Shown here piece after piece: positions 1-5,301 of a stretch of DNA of 11,883 nucleotides (position 1 is the stretch's first letter; each line of letters starts with the position of its first letter). A program made the position numbers and the translations under genes. The notes under the pieces were generated by a model. It made no database searches, was not told the origin of the DNA, and saw nothing but the letters and a program-made list of their open reading frames with translations. The stretch comes from Clostridiales bacterium (lineage in GTDB: Bacteria > Bacillota > Clostridia > Oscillospirales > CAG-272): assembly GCA_019415985.1 (NCBI GenBank), contig DXYE01000078.1:1-11883 (forward strand), given 5' to 3'.

Positions 1-2
1 AA

Positions 3-203
3 GATCACTTTCTCCATCTGACCGATGTGGGCCGCGAGGTTGCCGAAAAAATCTACGAGCGCCATTGCTTTTTTACCGAGCAGCTTATCGCAGCAGGCGT
101 TGACCCCAGGACTGCGGAGGCTGACGCTTGCCGAATTGAACATGTTATTAGCAACGAAAGCTTTTCACGGCTGAAAGAGGCAGCCTCACAAGAGCAAGAA
201 TAA
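3..203 (+). CDS. DtxR/MntR-family metal-dependent repressor (C-terminal part only)
   Basis: The reading frame is open from the window edge to TAA at 201-203 and gives 66 residues; the N-terminal DNA-binding part lies outside the window. What is visible is the metal-binding and dimerisation domain of a DtxR-type regulator: LTDVGREVA, then IYERHCFFTEQL, then ADACRIEHVIS. The last motif matches the Cys/Glu/His metal-site pattern (C-x-x-E-H) of DtxR, and the RH pair matches the other metal-site histidine. These proteins repress iron or manganese uptake genes when loaded with metal. The protein ends soon after this domain, so it has no SH3-like third domain, as in MntR and many clostridial homologues. 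Whether iron or manganese is sensed cannot be told from this piece. A hairpin terminator follows directly, so this is the last gene of its unit. Confidence 0.85.
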   Translation, partial: DHFLHLTDVGREVAEKIYERHCFFTEQLIAAGVDPRTAEADACRIEHVISNESFSRLKEAASQEQE

Positions 204-213
204 AAAGAGATAG

Positions 214-268
214 AAGCGTAAGACAAAAACCGTAGGACCGTAATTTCAAAGTCCTACGGTTTTTATTG
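214..268. repeat. Copy 1 of a terminator-containing direct repeat
   Basis: The block AAGCGTAAGACAAAA (214-228), the stem left arm CCGTAGG, a 12-base loop ending in GAAA/CAAA-like sequence, and the exact right arm GTCCTACGGTTTTTATT (251-267) all recur at 9465-9523 in the same order and orientation. The weaker similarity reaches back to the preceding stop codon in both copies (GAATA-AAAGA type sequence). Confidence 0.8.
225..264 (+). terminator. Hairpin terminator after the DtxR-family gene, probably bidirectional
   Basis: Positions 225-238 pair perfectly with 251-264, a 14-bp stem with a 12-base loop. The right arm ends in five T, and on the other strand the left arm ends in a T-run too. It starts about 21 bases after the stop codon. 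It is one copy of an element found again at 9481-9520. Confidence 0.85.
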
Positions 269-287
269 TAATGTTAAAATGCGTTGC

Positions 288-316
288 TTGTGGCAACGGG
301 CAGTTTTGCTCATAAT
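288..316 (+). promoter_or_regulatory. Likely promoter of the XRE regulator gene with an overlapping palindrome
   Basis: TTGTGG (288-293) and CATAAT (311-316) are separated by 17 bases and lie about 36 bases before the start codon. A palindrome CGTTGC-N5-GCAACG (282-298) overlaps the -35 element and is placed where a repressor could bind. Autoregulation by the XRE protein is an inference. Confidence 0.45.
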
Positions 317-351
317 AGTGATGACAATAAAAAGAAAGGAGGCGGTCCCTG

Positions 352-861
352 ATGCTCAATGAAAATATTAGGGCTCTTAGAAAATCAAAAGGACTTTCAC
401 AGCAAGAGCTTGCCATTAAGCTGAATGTCGTGCGGCAGACCATTTCTAAATGGGAGCAGGGATTGTCGGTTCCGGATTCTGAGATGTTGATTTCCCTGTC
501 GGAAGTACTTGAAACACCTGTAAGCAAGTTGCTGGGAGAAACTGTTGCTGAAACGGAGGCTGATAACATCAAAGCCATTTCCGAAAAACTGGAAGTGATA
601 AACTTGCAACTGGCGCAAAGGAAGACCACAAGAAGAAAAGTGATTCGTTGGTTGCTTATTTCGTTGTGTGCAATTATAGTAGTGGTTTTTGTGGCCGTGG
701 GAATATTAAATAGTCCCTATTTGGGTTGGGATTATAGTGCCCCTGAAACCGCTGTTCTCGGAGTGGCTTTTCACTCATTTGAATGGCTGTTTGTCAGAGT
801 AGCACCGATTATCTTTATTGCCGCGATTATTGGAATTTTCTTTACATTCAAGAAGGAATGA
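352..861 (+). CDS. XRE-family transcriptional regulator with two C-terminal membrane segments
   Basis: The protein has 169 residues. Residues 3-60 form a Cro/C1-type helix-turn-helix, with GLSQQELAIKLNVVRQTISKWEQG as the diagnostic stretch (helices 2 and 3, residues 14-37). A short charged, possibly coiled linker (residues 65-95) follows, then two hydrophobic segments at about 98-119 and 148-166. A cytoplasmic DNA-binding domain is thus tethered to the membrane, a layout common in Firmicutes proteins of unknown stimulus. The start is supported by AAAGGAGG (335-342) 9 bases before the ATG. The next gene follows after 25 bases with its own ribosome binding site, so the two probably form an operon and may act as a pair. 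The target genes are unknown; the palindrome upstream is one candidate. Confidence 0.9.
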   Translation: MLNENIRALRKSKGLSQQELAIKLNVVRQTISKWEQGLSVPDSEMLISLSEVLETPVSKLLGETVAETEADNIKAISEKLEVINLQLAQRKTTRRKVIRWLLISLCAIIVVVFVAVGILNSPYLGWDYSAPETAVLGVAFHSFEWLFVRVAPIIFIAAIIGIFFTFKKE

Positions 862-886
862 ATTGATAGACAGGAGTGTTTCTAAA

Positions 887-1360
887 ATGAAGAAAAAGAT
901 AATCGGAATCATTGCTGCAATTGCGGTTGTGCTGGGACTGGGCCTCATAATTTGTAATCAGATAATACCTAACGAATATGAGCCGGCTGATGATGAAATA
1001 GCCCTGCACATACAATTAGATGTAGGAGAAGATATTGGATTACTGGTTTATGACTATCGTGTCAATGGCCATGAATACAGCGGAGGCATATCAAATGCGG
1101 ACAGATCGTTAATCAAGCACGATTCTGATAACATTGTGGTGTGGAATAAGGAGGAACTAAGTAACCTCTCTGATGCTTGCGAGCTGTCAGTGCAATTCCG
1201 CATCATAACCGAATATGTGGCGCCCAATTATGAAAATGTATATCCGGATGACATCACTAAATATATGGAGCCTATCTCATGGGAAGCCCGCTTTGGCGAA
1301 TCGTATTTTATTACCATTACTGGGGATAAGATTAACGGATATAAAGCTGTATTGAACTAA
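887..1360 (+). CDS. Membrane-anchored extracytoplasmic protein of unknown function
   Basis: The gene encodes 157 residues. A lysine-rich N-terminus precedes one hydrophobic segment (about residues 4-23), followed by an acidic domain of roughly 130 residues expected outside the membrane. A cysteine at residue 23 follows LGLII, but Ile at -1 does not fit a lipobox, so a retained transmembrane anchor is more likely than a lipoprotein. I chose the ATG at 887 because AGGAG (872-876) lies 10 bases before it and the signal begins there; an in-frame ATG at 818 would overlap the XRE gene and put a hydrophilic extension before the signal. I do not recognise the family. Its position behind the membrane-bound XRE gene suggests a sensor, ligand or target of that regulator, which is inference. 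Confidence 0.75.
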   Translation: MKKKIIGIIAAIAVVLGLGLIICNQIIPNEYEPADDEIALHIQLDVGEDIGLLVYDYRVNGHEYSGGISNADRSLIKHDSDNIVVWNKEELSNLSDACELSVQFRIITEYVAPNYENVYPDDITKYMEPISWEARFGESYFITITGDKINGYKAVLN

Positions 1361-1444
1361 CCTTATCTAAGGATATAGCCAAGTCAGCCGAGCCGGTCAA
1401 TGGTCAAGATGAGCGTTTTTTATGATGCTTGGGAAATGTATTAG

Positions 1445-1470
1445 GGACGGATTTGTTTCCGTCCTTTTTT
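1445..1470 (+). terminator. Rho-independent terminator after the XRE/surface-protein pair
   Basis: GGACGGA (1445-1451) pairs with TCCGTCC (1458-1464) across a 6-base loop, followed by six T (1465-1470). It closes the two-gene unit 85 bases after its last stop. The rest of 1361-1637 holds no gene I can support, only this terminator and the fic promoter region. Confidence 0.85.
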
Positions 1471-1541
1471 CATTGCCATTATCTCGACCATATTGAGCGA
1501 TACATAGACAGTATAATTGAACCTAACAGAACTGAAAATCG

Positions 1542-1563
1542 CCTAATTAGAAATTGATTTAGG
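1542..1563. promoter_or_regulatory. Possible upstream operator half-sites for the fic promoter
   Basis: CCTAA (1542-1546) and TTAGG (1559-1563) form an inverted pair with a 12-base spacer, close to the 13-base spacing of the same half-sites inside the main inverted repeat at 1587-1621. A further single CCTAA lies at 1522-1526. This may be a second binding site for the same protein. Confidence 0.3.
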
Positions 1564-1582
1564 AGAAAATACGCCTATGCCG

Positions 1583-1611
1583 TTGATTTTCACCTAATAC
1601 TGTGTTATAAT
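1583..1611 (+). promoter_or_regulatory. Strong promoter of the Fic gene
   Basis: TTGATT (1583-1588) and a consensus TATAAT (1606-1611) are spaced by exactly 17 bases. The -10 box lies 26 bases before the Fic start codon, so the transcript would have a very short leader carrying GGAGG (1626-1630). Confidence 0.75.
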
Positions 1612-1621
1612 TAGGTGAAAA
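1587..1621. promoter_or_regulatory. 12-bp perfect inverted repeat overlapping the fic promoter (probable operator)
   Basis: TTTTCACCTAAT (1587-1598) and ATTAGGTGAAAA (1610-1621) are perfect inverted copies with an 11-base spacer. They cover the end of the -35, the spacer and the start of the -10, which is a repressor-site placement. The Fic protein carries its own winged-helix domain, so it may bind here itself; that is inference. Confidence 0.6.
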
Positions 1622-1637
1622 GAATGGAGGTAGGAGA

Positions 1638-2687
1638 ATGAGACGGTTTAACTACGATACATTAAAAGACCGGAACTGGGATTCGGAAATTCTCGGCTTG
1701 GTTGCTCAAATACATGAGTTCAAAGGTCGGCAGGAATTATATTTGAAGCAAAAACCAGCTGCGCTCGATAAATTAGTAGAAATTGCAAAAATACAGAGTA
1801 CAGAGGCATCTAATAAGATTGAAGGCATTGTAACTACGAGTACCCGGATGCAGCAGCTTTGTCGGGATAAAACAACCCCGAGAAACCGTGATGAGGAAGA
1901 AATTATGGGGTATCGGGATGTGCTTAATACCATTCATGAAAGTTATGAGTATATTCCGATTCGAGCATCCTACATTCTCCAGCTACACCGTGATCTGTAC
2001 AAATACTCCGGAAAGGATATCGGAGGGCGTTTTAAGAATACGCAGAATATTATTGCCGAGACAAAAGCAGACGGGACACAGGTTGTGCGCTTTACCCCCC
2101 TGCCGCCCTATGAAACTCCGGCTGCGATAGATGCAATCTGCGAGAGTTTTAATCAGGTGATTGATTCCTGTGTAATAGACCCGCTGGTATTGATCCCGGT
2201 TTTCATCCATGACTTTTTGTGTATCCACCCTTTCAACGATGGCAATGGCCGTATGTCAAGACTGCTTACGACCCTGCTCCTTTATAGATGCGGATATATG
2301 GTGGGCCGCTATATCAGTATTGAGAGCAAAATCGAAAAGACAAAGAGTAATTACTATGATGCACTTGAGAAAAGCGGAATCGACTGGTATGAGGAAAACA
2401 ATGATCCTTCTCCCTTTATTAAATATATTCTCGGCATTATTTTGGCATCTTATAGAGATTTCGAGAGCAGAATGAGCCTTGTAGATGAAAAACTGCCTGC
2501 TATTGAACAGGTCCGGATGGCCATAAAAGAAAAAATCGGGAAGTTTACGAAGAGTGAGATTATGGAACTGGTTCCCGCTGTGGGAAAGGCTTCTGTGGAA
2601 AACTCTTTGAAGAAACTTACTGAAGAGGGATTTATTGAACGCCACGGGAAAGGCAAGTCTACTTTCTATACCCGTAAAGATATCTGA
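1638..2687 (+). CDS. Fic-domain protein, class II, with C-terminal winged helix (putative AMP transferase)
   Basis: The protein has 349 residues. The catalytic Fic motif HPFNDGNGRMSR is at 197-208, with the catalytic His197 and the anion-binding DGNGR intact. An inhibitory S-x-x-x-E-G motif, S58 to G63 (SNKIEG), lies on the N-terminal side, which defines a class II Fic enzyme held inactive by Glu62. Active family members usually move AMP from ATP to a hydroxyl side chain of a protein. Residues about 285-349 look like a winged helix (FTKSEIMEL, then SVENSLKKLTEEGFI, then a basic wing GKGKSTFY). The GGAGG at 1626-1630 supports the start. No antitoxin-like small gene lies beside it, as expected when inhibition is internal. 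The response regulator begins only 40 bases downstream with no terminator, so some co-transcription is likely. The substrate is unknown. Confidence 0.92.
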   Translation: MRRFNYDTLKDRNWDSEILGLVAQIHEFKGRQELYLKQKPAALDKLVEIAKIQSTEASNKIEGIVTTSTRMQQLCRDKTTPRNRDEEEIMGYRDVLNTIHESYEYIPIRASYILQLHRDLYKYSGKDIGGRFKNTQNIIAETKADGTQVVRFTPLPPYETPAAIDAICESFNQVIDSCVIDPLVLIPVFIHDFLCIHPFNDGNGRMSRLLTTLLLYRCGYMVGRYISIESKIEKTKSNYYDALEKSGIDWYEENNDPSPFIKYILGIILASYRDFESRMSLVDEKLPAIEQVRMAIKEKIGKFTKSEIMELVPAVGKASVENSLKKLTEEGFIERHGKGKSTFYTRKDI

Positions 2688-2727
2688 CAGCATGATTCCA
2701 TTACGAACAGAAAGGAGTGACAGTACG

Positions 2728-3399
2728 ATGTACCGCATCTTGATTATAGAAGATGATTTTTCGCTTGCAGAAGCGATGAAGAAACAGATTGAGTCCTGGG
2801 GCAATGAAGTGGTATGCGTGCAGGACTTTCAGAATGTGCTTACGACCTTTACCCAGTGCAATCCCCATCTGGTACTGGTCGATATTATGCTGCCGTTTTT
2901 TAATGGGTATCACTGGTGTACCGAGATCCGGAAAATCTCACAGGTCCCGATTGTGTTTATCAGCTCGGCTTCTGATAATATGAATGTCATTATGGCCATG
3001 AATATGGGCGGTGATGATTTTATCACAAAGCCGATTGACCTTGATGTCATGACCTCCAAGCTGCAGGCCATTCTGCGCCGCGCTTATGATATGGGTACAC
3101 AGATTCCTGTATTAGAGCATCGGGGCGCCATACTGAATCTGAATGATACGAGTCTCACCTACAATGGGGAGCGCATCGAACTGACCAAGAACGATTTCCG
3201 CATCTTGCAAACGCTTCTTACCAATAAGGGAAAGGTAGTCAGCCGGGATACGCTGATGACAAAGCTGTGGCAAATGGACGCCTATGTAGAGGAGAACACA
3301 CTGACCGTCAATGTGAACAGACTCAGAAAAAAACTGGAAAACGCAGGGCTGACCGATTTTATTAAAACGAAAGTAGGCAGCGGCTATTTCATAGAGTGA
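2728..3399 (+). CDS. OmpR/PhoB-family response regulator, BceR-like
   Basis: The protein has 223 residues. The receiver domain (1-115) has the acidic pocket IIEDD (D9, D10), the phospho-acceptor D52 in LVLVDIMLP, S79 at the switch position and K101 in ITKP. Residues about 130-223 form an OmpR-type winged helix (ELTKNDFRILQTLL; ENTLTVNVNRLRKKL; KVGSGYFIE). I chose the ATG at 2728 because AAAGGAG (2711-2717) sits 10 bases upstream and the receiver fold begins there; a longer in-frame reading from 2635 runs through the end of the Fic gene. The kinase gene follows after 8 bases, and a Bce-type transporter follows that, which is why I call it BceR-like. Its likely target is the operator-like region before the ATPase gene. 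Confidence 0.93.
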   Translation: MYRILIIEDDFSLAEAMKKQIESWGNEVVCVQDFQNVLTTFTQCNPHLVLVDIMLPFFNGYHWCTEIRKISQVPIVFISSASDNMNVIMAMNMGGDDFITKPIDLDVMTSKLQAILRRAYDMGTQIPVLEHRGAILNLNDTSLTYNGERIELTKNDFRILQTLLTNKGKVVSRDTLMTKLWQMDAYVEENTLTVNVNRLRKKLENAGLTDFIKTKVGSGYFIE

Positions 3400-3407
3400 G
3401 GCAGTCA

Positions 3408-4415
3408 ATGAAACAGGATAAGTGGTATTATGTATTGGGGCGCTATTTGCGCCAGCATCTGCCTTCAGCGGCAGTTTTCCTTGGATTTGCGGTTATTTTC
3501 ACTGCCATATTCCGGTTATATGACCTGGAGACGGAAGCAGTGCTTTATGCCGCCGGGCTCTGCTTTCTTTTTGGAGCAGCAGTGCTGACAGTTCATTTCA
3601 TATTTTATTGGAAGAAACATAGAGATAGGATGCGGATCCTCCAAAACATCCGTCTGCTCGTAGACGAGCTGCCTGAGCCGGCAACACTGGCCGAGGAAGA
3701 TCTGCAGGAAATGATCCGGGAACTGAAAAGACTCAATGAAGTTACGGAAACTGCCCGCCAGACGGAACGCAGAGAGAGCCTGGATTATTACACGACCTGG
3801 GTCCATCAAATCAAGACTCCTATATCCACTATGAAAATGATACTGGAGAGCGAAGATACGGACGAGCATCGTGAGCTTTTGGCAGAGCTGTTCCGGATTG
3901 AGCAGTATGTGGAGATGGTGCTGAGCTATCTGCGTCTGGGAAGTGAACACTCGGATTATGTGTTCAAGGAATATGACCTTGATAAGATCATCAAGCAGGC
4001 CATTCATAAATATGCGCCGCAGTTTGTCCGCCGCAGGATCCGCCTGGAATATACGCCGACGAATGTCAAAGTACTGACAGATGAAAAATGGCTGCTATTT
4101 ATCATAGAACAGGTTCTGTCAAACAGCATTAAATATACCAAGCAAGGCTCTGTAAGGATTACGGTAACGCCGGATAAGGTCCTGAAGATTGCGGACGATG
4201 GCATTGGGATTGCCGCAGAGGATCTGCCGAGAATCTTTGAAAAAGGCTTTACAGGCTATAATGGCCGTTATAATAAGAAGTCCACGGGACTGGGGCTGTA
4301 TTTATGTAAAACGGCAGCGGACAGGCTTTCGCATAAGATGAGCGCTGAGTCCACGCCGGGCAAGGGAACAGTGATTTCCATAGACTTGCATACTGACGAG
4401 CTGCAGGTAGAGTGA
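3408..4415 (+). CDS. Intramembrane-sensing histidine kinase, BceS-like
   Basis: The protein has 335 residues, the usual size for BceS-type kinases. Two membrane segments (about 19-36 and 46-66) are joined by a very short loop, so there is no extracellular sensor domain. The phospho-acceptor H133 lies in YYTTWVHQIKTPIS. The N box has N239 (EQVLSNSIKY), the D box is DDGIG (263-267) and the G2 box is STGLGL (292-297), so the ATPase domain is complete. Kinases of this class are known to sense drug through the flux or conformation of the partner ABC transporter, encoded next. I preferred the ATG at 3408 over a GTG at 3396, which overlaps the regulator stop; GTGAGG at 3396-3401 would then act as ribosome binding site. 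Confidence 0.92.
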   Translation: MKQDKWYYVLGRYLRQHLPSAAVFLGFAVIFTAIFRLYDLETEAVLYAAGLCFLFGAAVLTVHFIFYWKKHRDRMRILQNIRLLVDELPEPATLAEEDLQEMIRELKRLNEVTETARQTERRESLDYYTTWVHQIKTPISTMKMILESEDTDEHRELLAELFRIEQYVEMVLSYLRLGSEHSDYVFKEYDLDKIIKQAIHKYAPQFVRRRIRLEYTPTNVKVLTDEKWLLFIIEQVLSNSIKYTKQGSVRITVTPDKVLKIADDGIGIAAEDLPRIFEKGFTGYNGRYNKKSTGLGLYLCKTAADRLSHKMSAESTPGKGTVISIDLHTDELQVE

Positions 4416-4430
4416 GGCTCATCATACAAA

Positions 4431-4474
4431 AATGTCACATCAAACGGCTGAAATGTCACGCGATTCAATGTCGC
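4431..4474. promoter_or_regulatory. Three AATGTC(A/G)C repeats, probable response-regulator binding sites
   Basis: AATGTCAC at 4431-4438 and 4452-4459, and AATGTCGC at 4467-4474, lie in the same orientation with start-to-start distances of 21 and 15 bases. They sit just upstream of a TATAAT that lacks a good -35. OmpR-family activators bind direct repeats in this position. The site does not match the published BceR inverted box TNACA-N4-TGTAA well, so the assignment is by position. Confidence 0.45.
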
Positions 4475-4490
4475 GGGCTTCAGTCGTTTT
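4442..4490 (+). promoter_or_regulatory. Nested hairpin between kinase and transporter genes (possible terminator or attenuator)
   Basis: AAACGGCTGAA (4442-4452) pairs with TTCAGTCGTTT (4479-4489) with one G-U pair, and inside it CGCGA (4459-4463) pairs with TCGCG (4471-4475) across a 7-base loop. The right arm ends in four T (4487-4490), which could weakly terminate read-through from the kinase gene. It overlaps two of the three AATGTC repeats and ends 2 bases before the -10 box. Confidence 0.5.
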
Positions 4491-4492
4491 GC

Positions 4493-4498
4493 TATAAT
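4493..4498 (+). promoter_or_regulatory. -10 box of the transporter operon promoter, activator-dependent type
   Basis: TATAAT at 4493-4498 is a consensus -10. The sequence 17 bases upstream (GTCGCG, 4470-4475) is not a -35 box, which fits a promoter that needs an activator. Transcription would begin near 4505, with AAGGAGG (4516-4522) placed 8 bases before the ATPase start. Confidence 0.6.
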
Positions 4499-4530
4499 GG
4501 GGACACGAAAGAAACAAGGAGGTCATTGAT

Positions 4531-5301
4531 ATGGCAGCAATTTTAGAGGCGAAAAGCCTCCAAAAAATCTATACAACACGATTTGGCGGAAATCAGGTCC
4601 AAGCCCTATCGAATGTGTCCTTTTCTGTGGAACAGGGCGAGTATGTCGCGATCATGGGTGAATCCGGATCCGGAAAGACTACGCTGCTTAACATCCTGGC
4701 GGCGCTTGATAAGCCTACGAGCGGCGAGGTCCTGCTGGATGGCAGGAGCCTTTCTGCTGTAAAGGAAAAAGAAATCGCCGCTTTCCGCAGAGATAACCTT
4801 GGTTTTGTGTTTCAGGACTTTAACCTGCTGGATACTTTTAGTCTTCAGGATAACATCTTTTTGCCCCTGGTACTGGCCGGCAAGGGCTATAAGGAAATGA
4901 GCCAGCGCCTTCAGCCAATAGCAAAAAAACTCGGTATTACAGAATTGCTGGCAAAATACCCGTATGAGGTCTCCGGCGGACAGAAGCAGAGAGCGGCAGT
5001 CGCCCGCGCGCTCATTACCAACCCGAAACTGGTGCTTGCCGATGAACCGACAGGCGCTCTGGATTCTCGTTCCACAGACGGACTTTTAAGGGTCTTCAAC
5101 GACATTAACCGCGACGGTCAGACAATCCTGATGGTAACGCACTCCACAAAGGCTGCCAGTCATGCGAGCCGTGTGCTGTTTATTAAGGATGGTGAGGTAT
5201 TTCATCAAATTTATCGCGGTAATCATACGAATGAGCAGATGTATCAGAAGATATCCGATACCCTGACACTGCTGGCAACGGGTGGTGAACAGTATGAATA
5301 A
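4531..5301 (+). CDS. ABC transporter ATP-binding protein, BceA-like (MacB/LolD class)
   Basis: The protein has 256 residues and a complete ABC ATPase: Walker A GESGSGKT (43-50), Q-loop Q95 in VFQDFNLL, signature VSGGQ (147-151), Walker B LVLADE with catalytic E172, D-loop GALD, and H204 in VTHS. The sequence belongs to the class that pairs with FtsX-type permeases. In Bce systems the complex sits in the cytoplasmic membrane and frees undecaprenyl-pyrophosphate or lipid II from bound peptide antibiotics while signalling to the kinase. The stop codon overlaps the permease start by 8 bases, implying translational coupling. The exact drug cannot be read from the ATPase. Confidence 0.95.
   Translation: MAAILEAKSLQKIYTTRFGGNQVQALSNVSFSVEQGEYVAIMGESGSGKTTLLNILAALDKPTSGEVLLDGRSLSAVKEKEIAAFRRDNLGFVFQDFNLLDTFSLQDNIFLPLVLAGKGYKEMSQRLQPIAKKLGITELLAKYPYEVSGGQKQRAAVARALITNPKLVLADEPTGALDSRSTDGLLRVFNDINRDGQTILMVTHSTKAASHASRVLFIKDGEVFHQIYRGNHTNEQMYQKISDTLTLLATGGEQYE

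Noticed and set aside
246..629. Minus-strand open frame of 127 codons opposite the XRE gene
   Set aside because: It lies antisense to a clear helix-turn-helix gene, has no ribosome binding site and runs into the terminator hairpin. The other long antisense frames, such as 2256-2804, 3516-4007 and 6932-7447, fail for the same reason.
950..960. Lipobox in the surface protein at 887-1360
   Set aside because: The residue before Cys23 is isoleucine, which does not fit the small residue needed at that position.
1400..1444. Short open frame starting at ATG 1400
   Set aside because: It has 14 codons, no ribosome binding site and ends at the terminator stem, so it is not called as a gene.
1493..1517. 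Second promoter (TTGAGC and TATAAT) upstream of fic
   Set aside because: The spacer is only 13 bases, too short for a normal promoter, and a better-spaced promoter lies closer to the gene.
3396..3407. GTG start for the histidine kinase, four codons upstream
   Set aside because: It overlaps the response regulator stop, and the GTGAGG there works better as ribosome binding site for the ATG at 3408.
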